Below are positions 25,150 to 32,480 of a stretch of 32,629 bases of DNA, one piece after another. The stretch lies in the NCBI GenBank assembly GCA_017460805.1, contig JAFUAF010000001.1:1-32629 (forward strand). The letters are read 5' to 3'. The position numbers and the translations under genes were made by a program. Within the stretch, counting starts at the first letter, position 1. Every line of letters begins with the position of its first letter. Below the pieces are notes generated by a model, which was not told where the DNA came from, made no database searches, and worked only from the letters and a program-made list of their open reading frames with translations. This DNA is from Bacillota bacterium. GTDB taxonomy: Bacteria; Bacillota; Clostridia; Lachnospirales; CAG-274.

Positions 25150-26015
25150 TATTGTACCCCCAGTTTTTCGCTTCTTGCGTAATAAAATAAATACTGCTGA
25201 GCAAAGCCCGCGTATTCGCCCCATTTTTTTGCGGCAAAGCGGCTTATCTCTTCTTTTTGTGTGTCCTTGCCGTCAAAATACAAAAGTTCCGTCACGCGCT
25301 TTACCCACACATCAACGGGGTACATATCACGCTTGCCGAGCGAGAACAAAAGCACACAGTCCGCCACTTTGGGGCCTACGCCTTTTATTTTGACAAGCTC
25401 TTTTTTTGCGTCTTCCGCCGACATATCAAAAAGTTTGTCAAGCTCAACTTCCTTGTTTAAAAGCTTTTCTATGCAGTCGCACAGATATTTTGCACGGAAA
25501 CCCGTTCCGAGTGCCATAAAATCTTCCGCTGTTGCCTTTGAAAGCGCTTCAAGGGTCGGGAAAAAGCTGTCATTTTCATTATATGGCTTTCCGTAGGCCT
25601 TTGAAAGCCTTGAAATTATGCCCTTTATACGCGGAATATTGTTGTTCTGCGAAATAATAAAGGAAATAAGTGTTTCAAACGGCTCTTGGTTTAAAAGCCT
25701 TATCCCGCCCGCATATTCAACGGCTTTTTGCATAACGGGGTCGTCTTTTGAAATTATTTTCTTTATTTTCGCATAGTCCGTGTTCAGATCAAAATAGTTT
25801 TGCCAAAGATTTTCAAAATCCTCTTTTGTACAGGGCGAAAAACGGACGGTATCGCCGTGCTGCTCTATGTCAAGCACTCTGTCAAGGGCAATGATGCGGT
25901 ACGCTTCTCCCGTTTTGTTAAAGCGGAAACATTGCCCGCACTCCAGTATTTCGGTTATATTGAAACTGTCCGCGTTTTCAATTTCCGCATAATTGTCATA
26001 ATATGTTATTTTCAT
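25149..26015 (-). CDS. OGG1-type 8-oxoguanine DNA glycosylase/AP lyase
   Basis: The protein has 288 residues. The N-terminal domain ends its first strand with LECGQCFRF, as in OGG proteins. The helix-hairpin-helix reads LVKIKGVGPKVADCVLLFSLG with the catalytic Lys in GPKVADC, and the essential Asp follows in YPVDVWVKR. A Lys at that position makes it a bifunctional glycosylase and AP lyase of the OGG1 type rather than a monofunctional AlkA. It would remove oxidised guanine opposite cytosine. It heads the minus-strand repair run (then DUF554, uvrB), coupled to DUF554 by a one-base overlap. Annotation as DNA-3-methyladenine glycosylase is often seen for this family. Confidence 0.9.
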   Translation of the reverse strand: MKITYYDNYAEIENADSFNITEILECGQCFRFNKTGEAYRIIALDRVLDIEQHGDTVRFSPCTKEDFENLWQNYFDLNTDYAKIKKIISKDDPVMQKAVEYAGGIRLLNQEPFETLISFIISQNNNIPRIKGIISRLSKAYGKPYNENDSFFPTLEALSKATAEDFMALGTGFRAKYLCDCIEKLLNKEVELDKLFDMSAEDAKKELVKIKGVGPKVADCVLLFSLGKRDMYPVDVWVKRVTELLYFDGKDTQKEEISRFAAKKWGEYAGFAQQYLFYYARSEKLGVQ

Positions 26016-26089
26016 AAATTTATCCCTTTTCTATTTATCAGATATGTGATATAATAAATTATTAAAGCAAATTAAAGTGAGGCGAGCTT

Positions 26090-26809
26090 ATGAAAGAAAA
26101 AATATACACCATACCCGTAAATGAAGGCTTTGAAAAGGGCGGCGAATGTCCTTTTTGCAATATGTACAAACAGCTTGAAAAAGATGCCGTTGACTATATG
26201 CTCGGCCCCTCCTATATGGAGGCGGATATCCGTATGGAGACCAACAAAATGGGTTTTTGCAAAAAGCATTACAAGCATCTTTATCTTCAGCAGAACCGTC
26301 TTGGCGTGGGTCTTATGCTGCATACGCATTTGCAGACCATAAACCGCGACCTTGAAAAACTGTGTGCGGATTACAAGCCCGACAAAAAGCCCTTATTCAA
26401 AAAAGTGGAGTCAAATCCCATAAGCGACCATATTAATAATATATCAAATTCCTGCTATGTTTGCAACAAAATTTCGACAACTCTTGAAAGATATATCGAC
26501 ACATTTTTTTATATGTGGAAAAGTATGCCCGATATCAGACAGTCGGTAAAAGACTGCAAAGGTTTTTGTCTCGACCATTTTTCGCTTTTGGTAAGTGAGG
26601 GGCAGAACAGACTTTCCGCAAATGATTACAAGGAGTTTCTGGATATCATCATCCCGCTTGAACAGGAGAATTTAAAGCGCCTTGAAGCGGAAGTAGAGTG
26701 GTTTACGGACAAGTTTGACTACAGGAACAAGGACAAGGACTGGGGCACTTCCAAGGATGCACTTCCAAGGGCAATAACCAAGCTTGCATCCGAGTTTGTG
26801 GAGGAATAA
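26090..26809 (+). CDS. DUF6062 family protein with two CxxC / CxxH units
   Basis: The protein has 239 residues, soluble. The N-terminal part (EGGECPFCNMYKQLE-like, then LGPSYMEADIRMETNKMGFCKKHY) matches DUF6062 of Clostridia as I remember it. A similar pattern returns in the second half: SCYVCNKIS followed by GFCLDHFSLL. Each unit offers two Cys, then Cys and His, a set able to bind one zinc, so the protein may have two related halves. Function is unknown. GAGGCGAG precedes the ATG. It is divergent from the glycosylase gene and is followed one base later by a membrane protein gene, with which it should form an operon. Confidence 0.82.
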   Translation: MKEKIYTIPVNEGFEKGGECPFCNMYKQLEKDAVDYMLGPSYMEADIRMETNKMGFCKKHYKHLYLQQNRLGVGLMLHTHLQTINRDLEKLCADYKPDKKPLFKKVESNPISDHINNISNSCYVCNKISTTLERYIDTFFYMWKSMPDIRQSVKDCKGFCLDHFSLLVSEGQNRLSANDYKEFLDIIIPLEQENLKRLEAEVEWFTDKFDYRNKDKDWGTSKDALPRAITKLASEFVEE

Positions 26810-26810
26810 C

Positions 26811-27467
26811 ATGGAATTTAAGGAACTGACTCCCAAAAAGAAATTGGAGCATATTTGGGAATACTACAAAATACATATTATTTCGCTTATTGCAATTATC
26901 GGGGTCATAATTTGGGGCGTAAACCATTTTATCCTGCACCCCGAACCGACCGTCTGCTGCGGTGTGGCGGTCTACGGTCCTCATATATCCGTTGATACCG
27001 TTCAGGAACTTGAAAACAGACTTACCGCGGGCATTGTGCCGCAGGGCGTGAACGAAAAGGCGGAGGTCACAAATTTCTTTTTTACCGAGGGAAAAAGCAG
27101 CGAAGATGTTATCCAGGATCAGGATATGCTGAATAAATTCTATACCTATCTGTATTCCTTGCAGCTGGATATTTTTATCGGCAATAAAGAGGACACAGAA
27201 GCCTGCATAAAAGCGGATTTTCTCAATCCAATAGATATGTATTTCGGCGAAGAAGAAATGAAGGCTTTTGAGGACGGCGAGCGCCTGCTTTACGGCATGG
27301 GCAGCGAGGATAAAGAGGGAAAGCCTTATGCAATAAAGATAGAAAACAGCGCTTTGACAAATGAACTCGGTATTTTGAATGATGATGAGTATTATATCGG
27401 TTTTGTGCCTATAGAGGGCAGGGAAGAAACCGCAAAAAAAGCGGTTGAAATGTTTGTCGGGAATTAA
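26811..27467 (+). CDS. Membrane-anchored protein of unknown function
   Basis: The protein has 218 residues. A charged N-terminus (LTPKKKLEHIWEYYKIH) leads into one membrane segment at about 20-40 (IISLIAIIGVIIWGVNHFIL). The remaining 175 residues lie outside the membrane, are acidic and contain an alpha/beta pattern that loosely recalls solute-binding-like domains of other Clostridia anchored proteins that begin 'KKKLEYIWxYYK'. I know no functional name. The ATG at 26811 follows GGAGG in the end of the DUF6062 gene, so translation is coupled. It is convergent with the small gene at 27498. Confidence 0.75.
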   Translation: MEFKELTPKKKLEHIWEYYKIHIISLIAIIGVIIWGVNHFILHPEPTVCCGVAVYGPHISVDTVQELENRLTAGIVPQGVNEKAEVTNFFFTEGKSSEDVIQDQDMLNKFYTYLYSLQLDIFIGNKEDTEACIKADFLNPIDMYFGEEEMKAFEDGERLLYGMGSEDKEGKPYAIKIENSALTNELGILNDDEYYIGFVPIEGREETAKKAVEMFVGN

Positions 27468-27488
27468 AAAAAGCCGCATTTAAGCGGC
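27466..27488 (-). terminator. Terminator of the coat-like small gene
   Basis: Minus strand: GCCGC, short loop, GCGGC and a run of seven T (27472-27466). It reaches into the stop of the convergent membrane-protein gene. Confidence 0.75.
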
Positions 27489-27497
27489 CTGAAAAAA

Positions 27498-27677
27498 TCA
27501 GCAGTTGTTGTCGCAGATACCCTGCATATTGTTATTGCCGAAGCAGAAAATAATAAGCAGGATAATGAGCCATGTACTGTCGCCCGAAAAGTTTCCGCCG
27601 AAGATGCTGCCGAAACCGTTGTTGCCGCCAAGCAGCAGAAGTGCAATGATGATCCAGATATAGTTGTTATTGTTCAT
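27498..27677 (-). CDS. 59-residue Asn/Gly-rich hydrophobic peptide, coat-like
   Basis: The sequence starts MNNNNYIWIIIALLLLGGNN and has two short hydrophobic runs (residues 6-17 and 36-46) separated by a Gly/Asn/Ser stretch, then ends NNMQGICDNNC. Such Asn/Gly/Cys-rich peptides with WIIILLLL segments are common in spore-forming Firmicutes and are often linked to the spore coat. The start at 27677 follows GGAGG by 5 bases; four earlier codons in frame overlap that site. A perfect sigma-E-like -10 (CATACAAT) lies 31 bases upstream, in keeping with mother-cell expression, though its -35 spacing is short. A terminator follows directly. Confidence 0.7.
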   Translation of the reverse strand: MNNNNYIWIIIALLLLGGNNGFGSIFGGNFSGDSTWLIILLIIFCFGNNNMQGICDNNC

Positions 27678-27707
27678 AACTACCTCCAAAAATTTATTTA
27701 CGATTTA

Positions 27708-27734
27708 ATTGTATGCGCAAAAATCTCAATATTG
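27708..27734 (-). promoter_or_regulatory. Possible sigma-E-type promoter
   Basis: Minus strand: CAATATT (27734-27728), 12 bases, CATACAAT (27715-27708). The -10 fits the Bacillus sigma-E consensus exactly and the -35 at six of seven, but the usual spacing is about 14. Confidence 0.35.
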
Positions 27735-27764
27735 CCTGTACAACAAAAGAAAGGAAAAATTTTT

Positions 27765-28430
27765 ATGCAAAAACTTTCCGAAAGACTTATGTGCATAGCC
27801 GATATGGTAAAGCCCTGCGGCTGTATGGCGGATATCGGCACGGATCATGCCTATGTGCCTATTTATCTGTGTATGGAGAATAAAGTGAAAACTGCGATAG
27901 CGGGTGATGTGAGCAAAGGCTCAGCCGAAAAAGCGAGACAGAATGTGGAACTTTCGGGGCTTAACGAGCGTATATCCGTTCGCTTGGGAAGCGGCATTAC
28001 CATACTGAAAAAAGAGGATAAAGCCGATTGTATAGTAATTGCGGGCATGGGCGGCATGCTTATGTGCGACATTTTAAAAAACGGCGATATAACGGGTATT
28101 TCACAGCTTGTTTTGCAGCCCCAGAAAGATATCCCCGAGGTAAGGCATTTTGTTCATTCGATAGGATTTAAGATAGAGGATGAAAAAATGCTTTGCGAGG
28201 ATAATAAATTCTATAATATAATAAGTGCCGTTCGGGGCGGCGAAGAATATACCGACACAGAATACGAATTCGGGAAAATACTTATAAGTAAAAAGGACAA
28301 AACACTTAAAGCACAGCTTGAACACGAAATAAAAATAAGTGAAGCGCTTTTGCCGAAAGTAAACGAAAAGCGAAAACAAGAGCTTGAAGCGCAGCTTTTG
28401 AGATATAAGGAGGTACTGGGATGCTTGTAA
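27765..28430 (+). CDS. trmK: tRNA (adenine(22)-N(1))-methyltransferase
   Basis: The protein has 221 residues. It methylates N1 of adenine 22 in tRNAs using S-adenosylmethionine. Motif I appears as MADIGTDHAYVPIYL, then IAGDVSKGSAEKARQN, the motif IV-like CIVIAGMGGMLM and LVLQPQKDIPEVR, all typical of TrmK. A C-terminal coiled helix (about 175-215) is also characteristic. I chose the ATG at 27765, after AAAGGAAA. The next gene, nif3-like, begins inside its last codons; this trmK-nif3 pairing is conserved across Firmicutes and supports the assignment. Confidence 0.92.
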   Translation: MQKLSERLMCIADMVKPCGCMADIGTDHAYVPIYLCMENKVKTAIAGDVSKGSAEKARQNVELSGLNERISVRLGSGITILKKEDKADCIVIAGMGGMLMCDILKNGDITGISQLVLQPQKDIPEVRHFVHSIGFKIEDEKMLCEDNKFYNIISAVRGGEEYTDTEYEFGKILISKKDKTLKAQLEHEIKISEALLPKVNEKRKQELEAQLLRYKEVLGCL

Positions 28431-29209
28431 AGGATATAGTTGATATAGCGGAACAGCTTGCGCCGCCGTATCTTGCGGAACACTGGGATAATGTGGGACT
28501 GCTTGTGGGCGATGAAAACAGGGAGTGCAGAAAAATTCTGTTTGCGCTGGATGCGATAGATGCTGTTGTCGATGAAGCGATAGACATAGGTGCGGATATG
28601 ATAATTACGCATCATCCGATAATTTTTAAGGGTGTGAGCGGCATAAATACATCAACGGCACTCGGACAAAGACTGATAAAGCTTATCAAAAACGATATTG
28701 CGGTGTACTGTGCCCATACAAGCCTTGATATTGCCGAGGGTGGTACGAATGATGTGCTTGCAAAGACGATAGGCCTTGAAAACATCGAGGGTCTTATCCC
28801 CGAAGAAAACGGCTTTTTAGGCCGTATCGGCACATTTAAAGAAGAGATGAGCCTGAAGGAGCTTGCAGACCTTCTTATAAAAAAACTGGATATGACAAGC
28901 GCAAATGTTACGGGCGAACTTTCGTCAAAGGTCAAAAAAGTCGGTTTATGTACGGGCAGCGGGGCAGACAGGGATTTTATGCTTGCGGCTAAAAAAGCGG
29001 GCTGTGACACGTATATAACGGGTGATGTAAAATATCATGATGCGCAGTTTGCCTATGATATAGGCATAGATCTGATAGATGCCTCGCATTACCACACCGA
29101 AAAAATAGCCATGCCGTTTTTCTGTGAATTTGTGAAAGAAAAGAGCGGTTTGGACTGTGTTGTTTCAAAAATAAACGGAGAAAGCTTCGGCACGATTGTG
29201 CGAAGATAG
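28421..29209 (+). CDS. Nif3-like dinuclear metal centre protein
   Basis: The protein has 262 residues. Metal-binding motifs of the NIF3/YqfO family are visible: HWDNVGLLVGD, IITHHPIIFKGV, HTSLDIAEGGTNDVLA and, near the C-terminus, DVKYHDAQFA and DASHYHTEK. Members assemble as toroidal hexamers with two metal ions per subunit. The biochemical role is unsettled; GTP cyclohydrolase-like activity has been proposed for some. This is the short form without the PII-like insert of Bacillus YqfO. It overlaps trmK by ten bases with its GGAGG inside that gene. Confidence 0.92.
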   Translation: MLVKDIVDIAEQLAPPYLAEHWDNVGLLVGDENRECRKILFALDAIDAVVDEAIDIGADMIITHHPIIFKGVSGINTSTALGQRLIKLIKNDIAVYCAHTSLDIAEGGTNDVLAKTIGLENIEGLIPEENGFLGRIGTFKEEMSLKELADLLIKKLDMTSANVTGELSSKVKKVGLCTGSGADRDFMLAAKKAGCDTYITGDVKYHDAQFAYDIGIDLIDASHYHTEKIAMPFFCEFVKEKSGLDCVVSKINGESFGTIVRR

Positions 29210-29215
29210 GGAATA

Positions 29216-30430
29216 ATGGAAAAAATAATTTTAAAAAACGGCGTTACGCTTGTAATGGAAAAATTTTATAATATACGCAGTATCTCTGCGGGTATTTTTG
29301 TAAAGAACGGCTCACTTGACGAGAACGAAAACGAAAGCGGTATTTCACATTTTATCGAACATATGCTTTTTAAAGGCACGCAAAACCGCAGCGCAAAGGC
29401 TCTTGCGGTGGAAATGGACAGGGCAGGCGGTCAGCTTAACGCCTATACCACAAAGGAGTATACCTGTTTTTATACAAAGGTTCTGGACAGCCATTTTGAA
29501 AATGCCTTTGATATACTTGCGGATATGTACTTTAATTCTGCCTTTGACGAAAACGAGATAAGGCGCGAAAAAAGCGTTATTGACGAAGAAATAGATATGT
29601 ATGATGACACACCCGACGACCTTGTGCATGAAAATCTGCAAAATGCGGTCTGGGCGGGAACAAGCCTCGGCAGACCCGTACTTGGTACGCACGAGAGTAT
29701 TTCTCATTTTACACACGATACTTTTATTGATTATATGAATAAGCATTACCGCCCCGATAATACCGTTATTTCCATAGCGGGAAATATAGATAGCGACAAG
29801 ACCGCGAAGCTTGCTGAAAAGTATTTCGGAAGTTATGAGCGGAAGAATACAACAAAACCGATAAAAAACGACAATATCTATATCCCCTCTGCCGTAAACT
29901 GTAAAAAAGAGATAGAACAGCAGCATATCTGCATAGGTTTCAGGGGTGTTTCCCAACACAGCAAAGATAATTACACAATGACCCTTTTAAATACCATTTT
30001 AGGCGGCAGCATGAGTTCTCTGCTGTTTCAGAAAGTCAGGGAAGAACAGGGGCTTGCCTACAGCATCTATTCCTATCATCCCGTTTATGCAAATTCGGGT
30101 CTGTTTACAGTCTACGCGGGCTTTAACCGCGAAAACCTGCAAAAAGTCAAAGACAGCATTTTAAATGAGCTTTGTGTTTTTTCTTCGTCATTCAATGACG
30201 AACAGGTGCTGAAAGACGCTAAACAGCAGATAATAAATAACTTCCTGCTCGGCCTTGAAAATACCTCCACAGTATCCGCCGCAAACGGCAGGGCTATGCT
30301 TATCAAAGGCAGGGTGAATTCAAGGGAAGAAGCGGTAAGCAATATCGAAAATATAACTATGGATATGGTAAAAGAACTTGCCGCAAGGATATTTATAAAA
30401 GGCGAAGAAAGCGTTTCCGTGGTGGGGTAA
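29216..30430 (+). CDS. M16 family zinc peptidase (processing-peptidase-like)
   Basis: The protein has 404 residues. The inverted zinc motif HxxEH is in SHFIEHMLFKGT, near residue 45, with the downstream Glu in KSVIDEEIDMYDD about 75 residues later. The second, inactive half contains the usual GGSMSSLLFQKVREEQGLAYSI segment. The length matches the bacterial mitochondrial-processing-peptidase-like family (YmxG type). It lacks a signal peptide, so it is cytoplasmic. It starts six bases after the nif3-like gene, in the same operon. The ribosome site is a weak AGGGAATA. Confidence 0.92.
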   Translation: MEKIILKNGVTLVMEKFYNIRSISAGIFVKNGSLDENENESGISHFIEHMLFKGTQNRSAKALAVEMDRAGGQLNAYTTKEYTCFYTKVLDSHFENAFDILADMYFNSAFDENEIRREKSVIDEEIDMYDDTPDDLVHENLQNAVWAGTSLGRPVLGTHESISHFTHDTFIDYMNKHYRPDNTVISIAGNIDSDKTAKLAEKYFGSYERKNTTKPIKNDNIYIPSAVNCKKEIEQQHICIGFRGVSQHSKDNYTMTLLNTILGGSMSSLLFQKVREEQGLAYSIYSYHPVYANSGLFTVYAGFNRENLQKVKDSILNELCVFSSSFNDEQVLKDAKQQIINNFLLGLENTSTVSAANGRAMLIKGRVNSREEAVSNIENITMDMVKELAARIFIKGEESVSVVG

Positions 30431-30477
30431 AACCTTGTTCGGGTAATTCGCTTTACTTGCTTTGAGGGGACAGTGAG

Positions 30478-30502
30478 GGGACAGGGGTCTGACCCCTGTC
30501 CC
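30478..30502. repeat. Perfect 25-base REP-like palindrome
   Basis: GGGACAGGGGTC (30478-30489), one T, GACCCCTGTCCC (30491-30502): an exact 12-bp inverted repeat 48 bases after the M16 gene stop. It shares the GGGGACAG theme with the other REP-like copies in the window. Confidence 0.75.
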
Positions 30503-30558
30503 GCTCAAAATTATCATAGTAAATAGTTTGGACGAATTAGGCGAGGTTTTAAAATAAA

Positions 30559-31014
30559 ATGGGAATATCTGGACTGATATTAAGAAAATTGAAGAAAATG
30601 AATCTTGAGGAAACAAAATCAACATTAACCTCAATCTTTGATTATTACGGATGTAGTTATAATGCAAATCTTTACACTTATAATTATAAAGGATACTCTT
30701 ATGATTACTATTTTATTAGTGTTACTTTTCATAAACCTAAAGAGTGTCGTTTTGTTATGTATGTTTTTGGTGAGAACATACCGGAATACAAAAAAGGAGA
30801 TTTTGAATGGATAGATAATGATTTGGCTATTGCAATAAATATAGAGGATATCTCTGAATGCGAAGAAACACTTATAAGATTATTGTATGAATATTTTAAA
30901 TATTATCCGGAAGATTATTTTTATGATGAATTTGAATGGTATTATAATAAAGAAAATATAAATAAAATTTATAAAAACAAAAACATAGCGGGATGGTGTT
31001 ATAGAAAACCATAA
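30559..31014 (+). CDS. AT-rich orphan protein of unknown function
   Basis: The protein has 151 residues, acidic and rich in Tyr, Phe, Asp and Glu (for example LLYEYFKYYPEDYFYDEFEW), soluble, with no signal peptide. Codons end in A or T far more than in neighbouring genes, a strong sign of recent transfer. It stands alone between a REP-like palindrome and the MITE-containing repeat. Compact, acidic, aromatic-rich proteins like this are often immunity proteins of contact-dependent or polymorphic toxins, but no toxin gene is nearby and I recognise no specific family. The ribosome site (GGCGAGG) is modest. Confidence 0.65.
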   Translation: MGISGLILRKLKKMNLEETKSTLTSIFDYYGCSYNANLYTYNYKGYSYDYYFISVTFHKPKECRFVMYVFGENIPEYKKGDFEWIDNDLAIAINIEDISECEETLIRLLYEYFKYYPEDYFYDEFEWYYNKENINKIYKNKNIAGWCYRKP

Positions 31015-31055
31015 AAATCGAGATATAGCAATTAAGAGAGGACAGGGGACGGTTC

Positions 31056-31194
31056 GAGACTGCTGAAAAAGTCAAAACTTGCAAAAATCAGTTGCAAATA
31101 CGAACAAACGGATGCTTAAATTTGCGTATAATGTAACGCAATTACGATAAATGTAGTTTTGTAAATTCAAAAGACCGACTTTTTCACCGGTCTC
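31056..31194. mobile_element. 139-bp MITE with terminal inverted repeats and 9-bp target duplication
   Basis: The ends GAGACTGCTGAAAAAGTC (31056-31073) and GACTTTTTCACCGGTCTC (31177-31194) are inverted copies matching at 16 of 18 positions. Directly outside both ends lies GGACGGTTC (31047-31055 and 31195-31203), a perfect 9-bp duplication. The inside has no coding frame. This is the standard anatomy of a miniature inverted-repeat element moved in trans by a transposase. The ends recall those of IS1182-like elements as I remember them; that link is unverified. It split a REP-like GGGGACGGTTC repeat. Confidence 0.85.
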
Positions 31195-31247
31195 GGACGG
31201 TTCAAGAGCGGAGAGAAGATAATGGCGGAAATATAAGAGTATAATAT

Positions 31248-31294
31248 AAAAAAATAAGCGGGGTATTTCTCGGAAACGTGTAAATACCCCGCTT
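31248..31294 (-). terminator. Strong terminator of the CDF transporter gene
   Basis: Minus strand: AAGCGGGGTATTT, loop, AAATACCCCGCTT, a perfect 13-bp stem, followed by a T-rich run at 31255-31248. It begins a few bases after the stop codon. Confidence 0.88.
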
Positions 31295-31298
31295 TAAA

Positions 31299-32210
31299 TT
31301 ATTCTTTCATTCTGTAAGGATTGACGTGTACCATAACGTGTTTTACATCGGGAAAACCTGCTTCTATGGCATCATGGACATTTTCGGCGATACCGTGTGC
31401 CGCTTCAAGTGTGATAGAACCCTCGGCGCATATCTCGATATCGACATAAATTTTGTTTCCGAATACCCTTGTCTGTATCATATCCACACCAAGCACACCC
31501 GTCTGTTTCAAGGCGCAGGTCTCGATCCTGTTCTCGGTCTCGGGATCGCACGAACTGTCTACCATTTTGGAAACGGCATCCTTGAATATATCAAAAGCGG
31601 CCTTTAAAATAAAAGCACATATAACGATACTTGCAATCTTATCACATACCGGATGCCCCAGTCTTGCGCCCGCAATACCTATCAGCGCACCGACGGACGA
31701 AAAAGCGTCGCTTCTGTGATGCCACGCATCTGCCATAAGTGCAGAAGATTTTATTGCCTTGGCATAAAACTTCGTGTATTGATACATGGCTTCTTTGCTA
31801 ATAATGGAAATTATCGCAGCGAAAAGCGCAAGCCTGCCGGGTACGGCAATATTTTCTATATTTCCCGACAATATCTGCTCCGATGCGGTATGCCCGATAA
31901 ATAGCCCTGTTACAAGCAAAACAACGGCAAGTATCAAAGCCGCCACACATTCAAACCTCTCGTGACCGTAGGGGTGTTCCCTGTCGGCTTTTTTTGCGGA
32001 AAATTTAACGCCTATTATTACAATAATACTGCTGAAAACGTCCGATGCAGAATGTATCGCATCACTTATCATAGCTTCCGAATGTGCAACAATACCCGCG
32101 ATAAGCTTGAAAAGCGAAAGAAAAATATTGCCCGTTATACCCGCCGAGGACACTTTTACGGTCGTATTTACAAAATCGTTTGATTTATTGTTCTTGTCGG
32201 GGCTGGTCAT
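31299..32210 (-). CDS. Cation diffusion facilitator, probable Co/Ni exporter
   Basis: The protein has 303 residues with six membrane helices in the first 215 and a cytoplasmic ferredoxin-like domain after (about 220-303, DMIQTRVFGNKIYVDIEI, HVMVHVNPYRM). Metal-site motifs are in helix 2, SDAIHSASD, and helix 5, ADAWHHRSD. The family exports Zn, Co, Ni, Cd, Fe or Mn by proton antiport. The leader carries a NiCo riboswitch, which argues for Co and Ni as inducers and probably substrates. The start at 32210 follows GGAGGG at 7 bases; a longer frame would read into the riboswitch terminator. Confidence 0.93.
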   Translation of the reverse strand: MTSPDKNNKSNDFVNTTVKVSSAGITGNIFLSLFKLIAGIVAHSEAMISDAIHSASDVFSSIIVIIGVKFSAKKADREHPYGHERFECVAALILAVVLLVTGLFIGHTASEQILSGNIENIAVPGRLALFAAIISIISKEAMYQYTKFYAKAIKSSALMADAWHHRSDAFSSVGALIGIAGARLGHPVCDKIASIVICAFILKAAFDIFKDAVSKMVDSSCDPETENRIETCALKQTGVLGVDMIQTRVFGNKIYVDIEICAEGSITLEAAHGIAENVHDAIEAGFPDVKHVMVHVNPYRMKE

Positions 32211-32234
32211 AAATATCCCTCCGTAAAAAATAGT

Positions 32235-32273
32235 AAAAAAGCCACGGGAGCAGTTTTTGTTCTGTCCCGTGGC
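32235..32273 (-). terminator. Riboswitch expression-platform terminator
   Basis: Minus strand: GCCACGGGA (32273-32265), loop, TCCCGTGGC (32249-32241), then six T. The first arm reuses the 3' side of aptamer helix P4 and the conserved GGGA, so terminator and folded aptamer exclude each other: metal binding should allow read-through. Confidence 0.88.
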
Positions 32274-32336
32274 ATTATCCACTGTTACTGTCGTAACCCG
32301 GCTCCAAGCATTTCTGCTGCGGCCTGTTCAGTTATA
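32259..32336 (-). ncRNA. NiCo (czcD) riboswitch aptamer
   Basis: Read on the minus strand, the conserved blocks appear in order: ACTGAACAGGC, a variable P2 hairpin, GGAGCCGGG, the P3 hairpin GTTAC-GACA-GTAAC, then AACAG, the P4 helix GTGG-ATAATG-CCAC, and the closing GGGACAG. This is the four-helix arrangement of the NiCo family, which binds cobalt or nickel cooperatively and turns genes on. It sits between a consensus promoter and a CDF exporter gene, the classic czcD context. Confidence 0.9.
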
Positions 32337-32356
32337 TTATATGCGTAATTTAGAAT

Positions 32357-32385
32357 ATTATATCAAATGTATTGAACTTTGTCAA
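32357..32385 (-). promoter_or_regulatory. Consensus promoter of the riboswitch-CDF unit
   Basis: Minus strand: perfect TTGACA (32385-32380), 17 bases, perfect TATAAT (32362-32357). Transcription would begin about 15-20 bases before the riboswitch aptamer. Confidence 0.88.
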
Positions 32386-32393
32386 TATTTTTA

Positions 32394-32480
32394 TCATACT
32401 CTGTCCGCAATATCCGAAAGAAGTTCCTTAGTGTCCTCAAAACCGAGGCGGGGGTCTGTTATCGACTTGCCGTAAATATG
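32394..32480 (-). pseudogene. 3' remnant of a class I DAHP synthase gene
   Basis: A 28-codon minus-strand frame reads HIYGKSITDPRLGFEDT, continues KELLSDIADRV and stops at 32394-32396. The YGKSITDxxxGxEDTxxLL pattern is the C-terminal end of AroF/AroG/AroH-type DAHP synthases (first step of the shikimate pathway). No upstream part is present: at 32481 the sequence changes directly into a GGGGACGG repeat. The remnant's stop lies nine bases from the -35 of the riboswitch promoter. Confidence 0.7.

Noticed and set aside
18118..26090. SOS (LexA) control of the repair genes
   Set aside because: I looked for GAAC-N4-GTTC-like boxes upstream of the glycosylase, orphan and uvr genes and saw none that was convincing.
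32233..32340. yybP-ykoY (Mn) or other metal riboswitch before the CDF gene
   Set aside because: The conserved GGGGAGUA-type elements of yybP-ykoY are absent, while all conserved blocks of the NiCo family are present in order.
32257..32475. 72-codon plus-strand open frame at the right end
   Set aside because: It runs antisense through the riboswitch, its promoter and the DAHP synthase remnant, and has no ribosome site.
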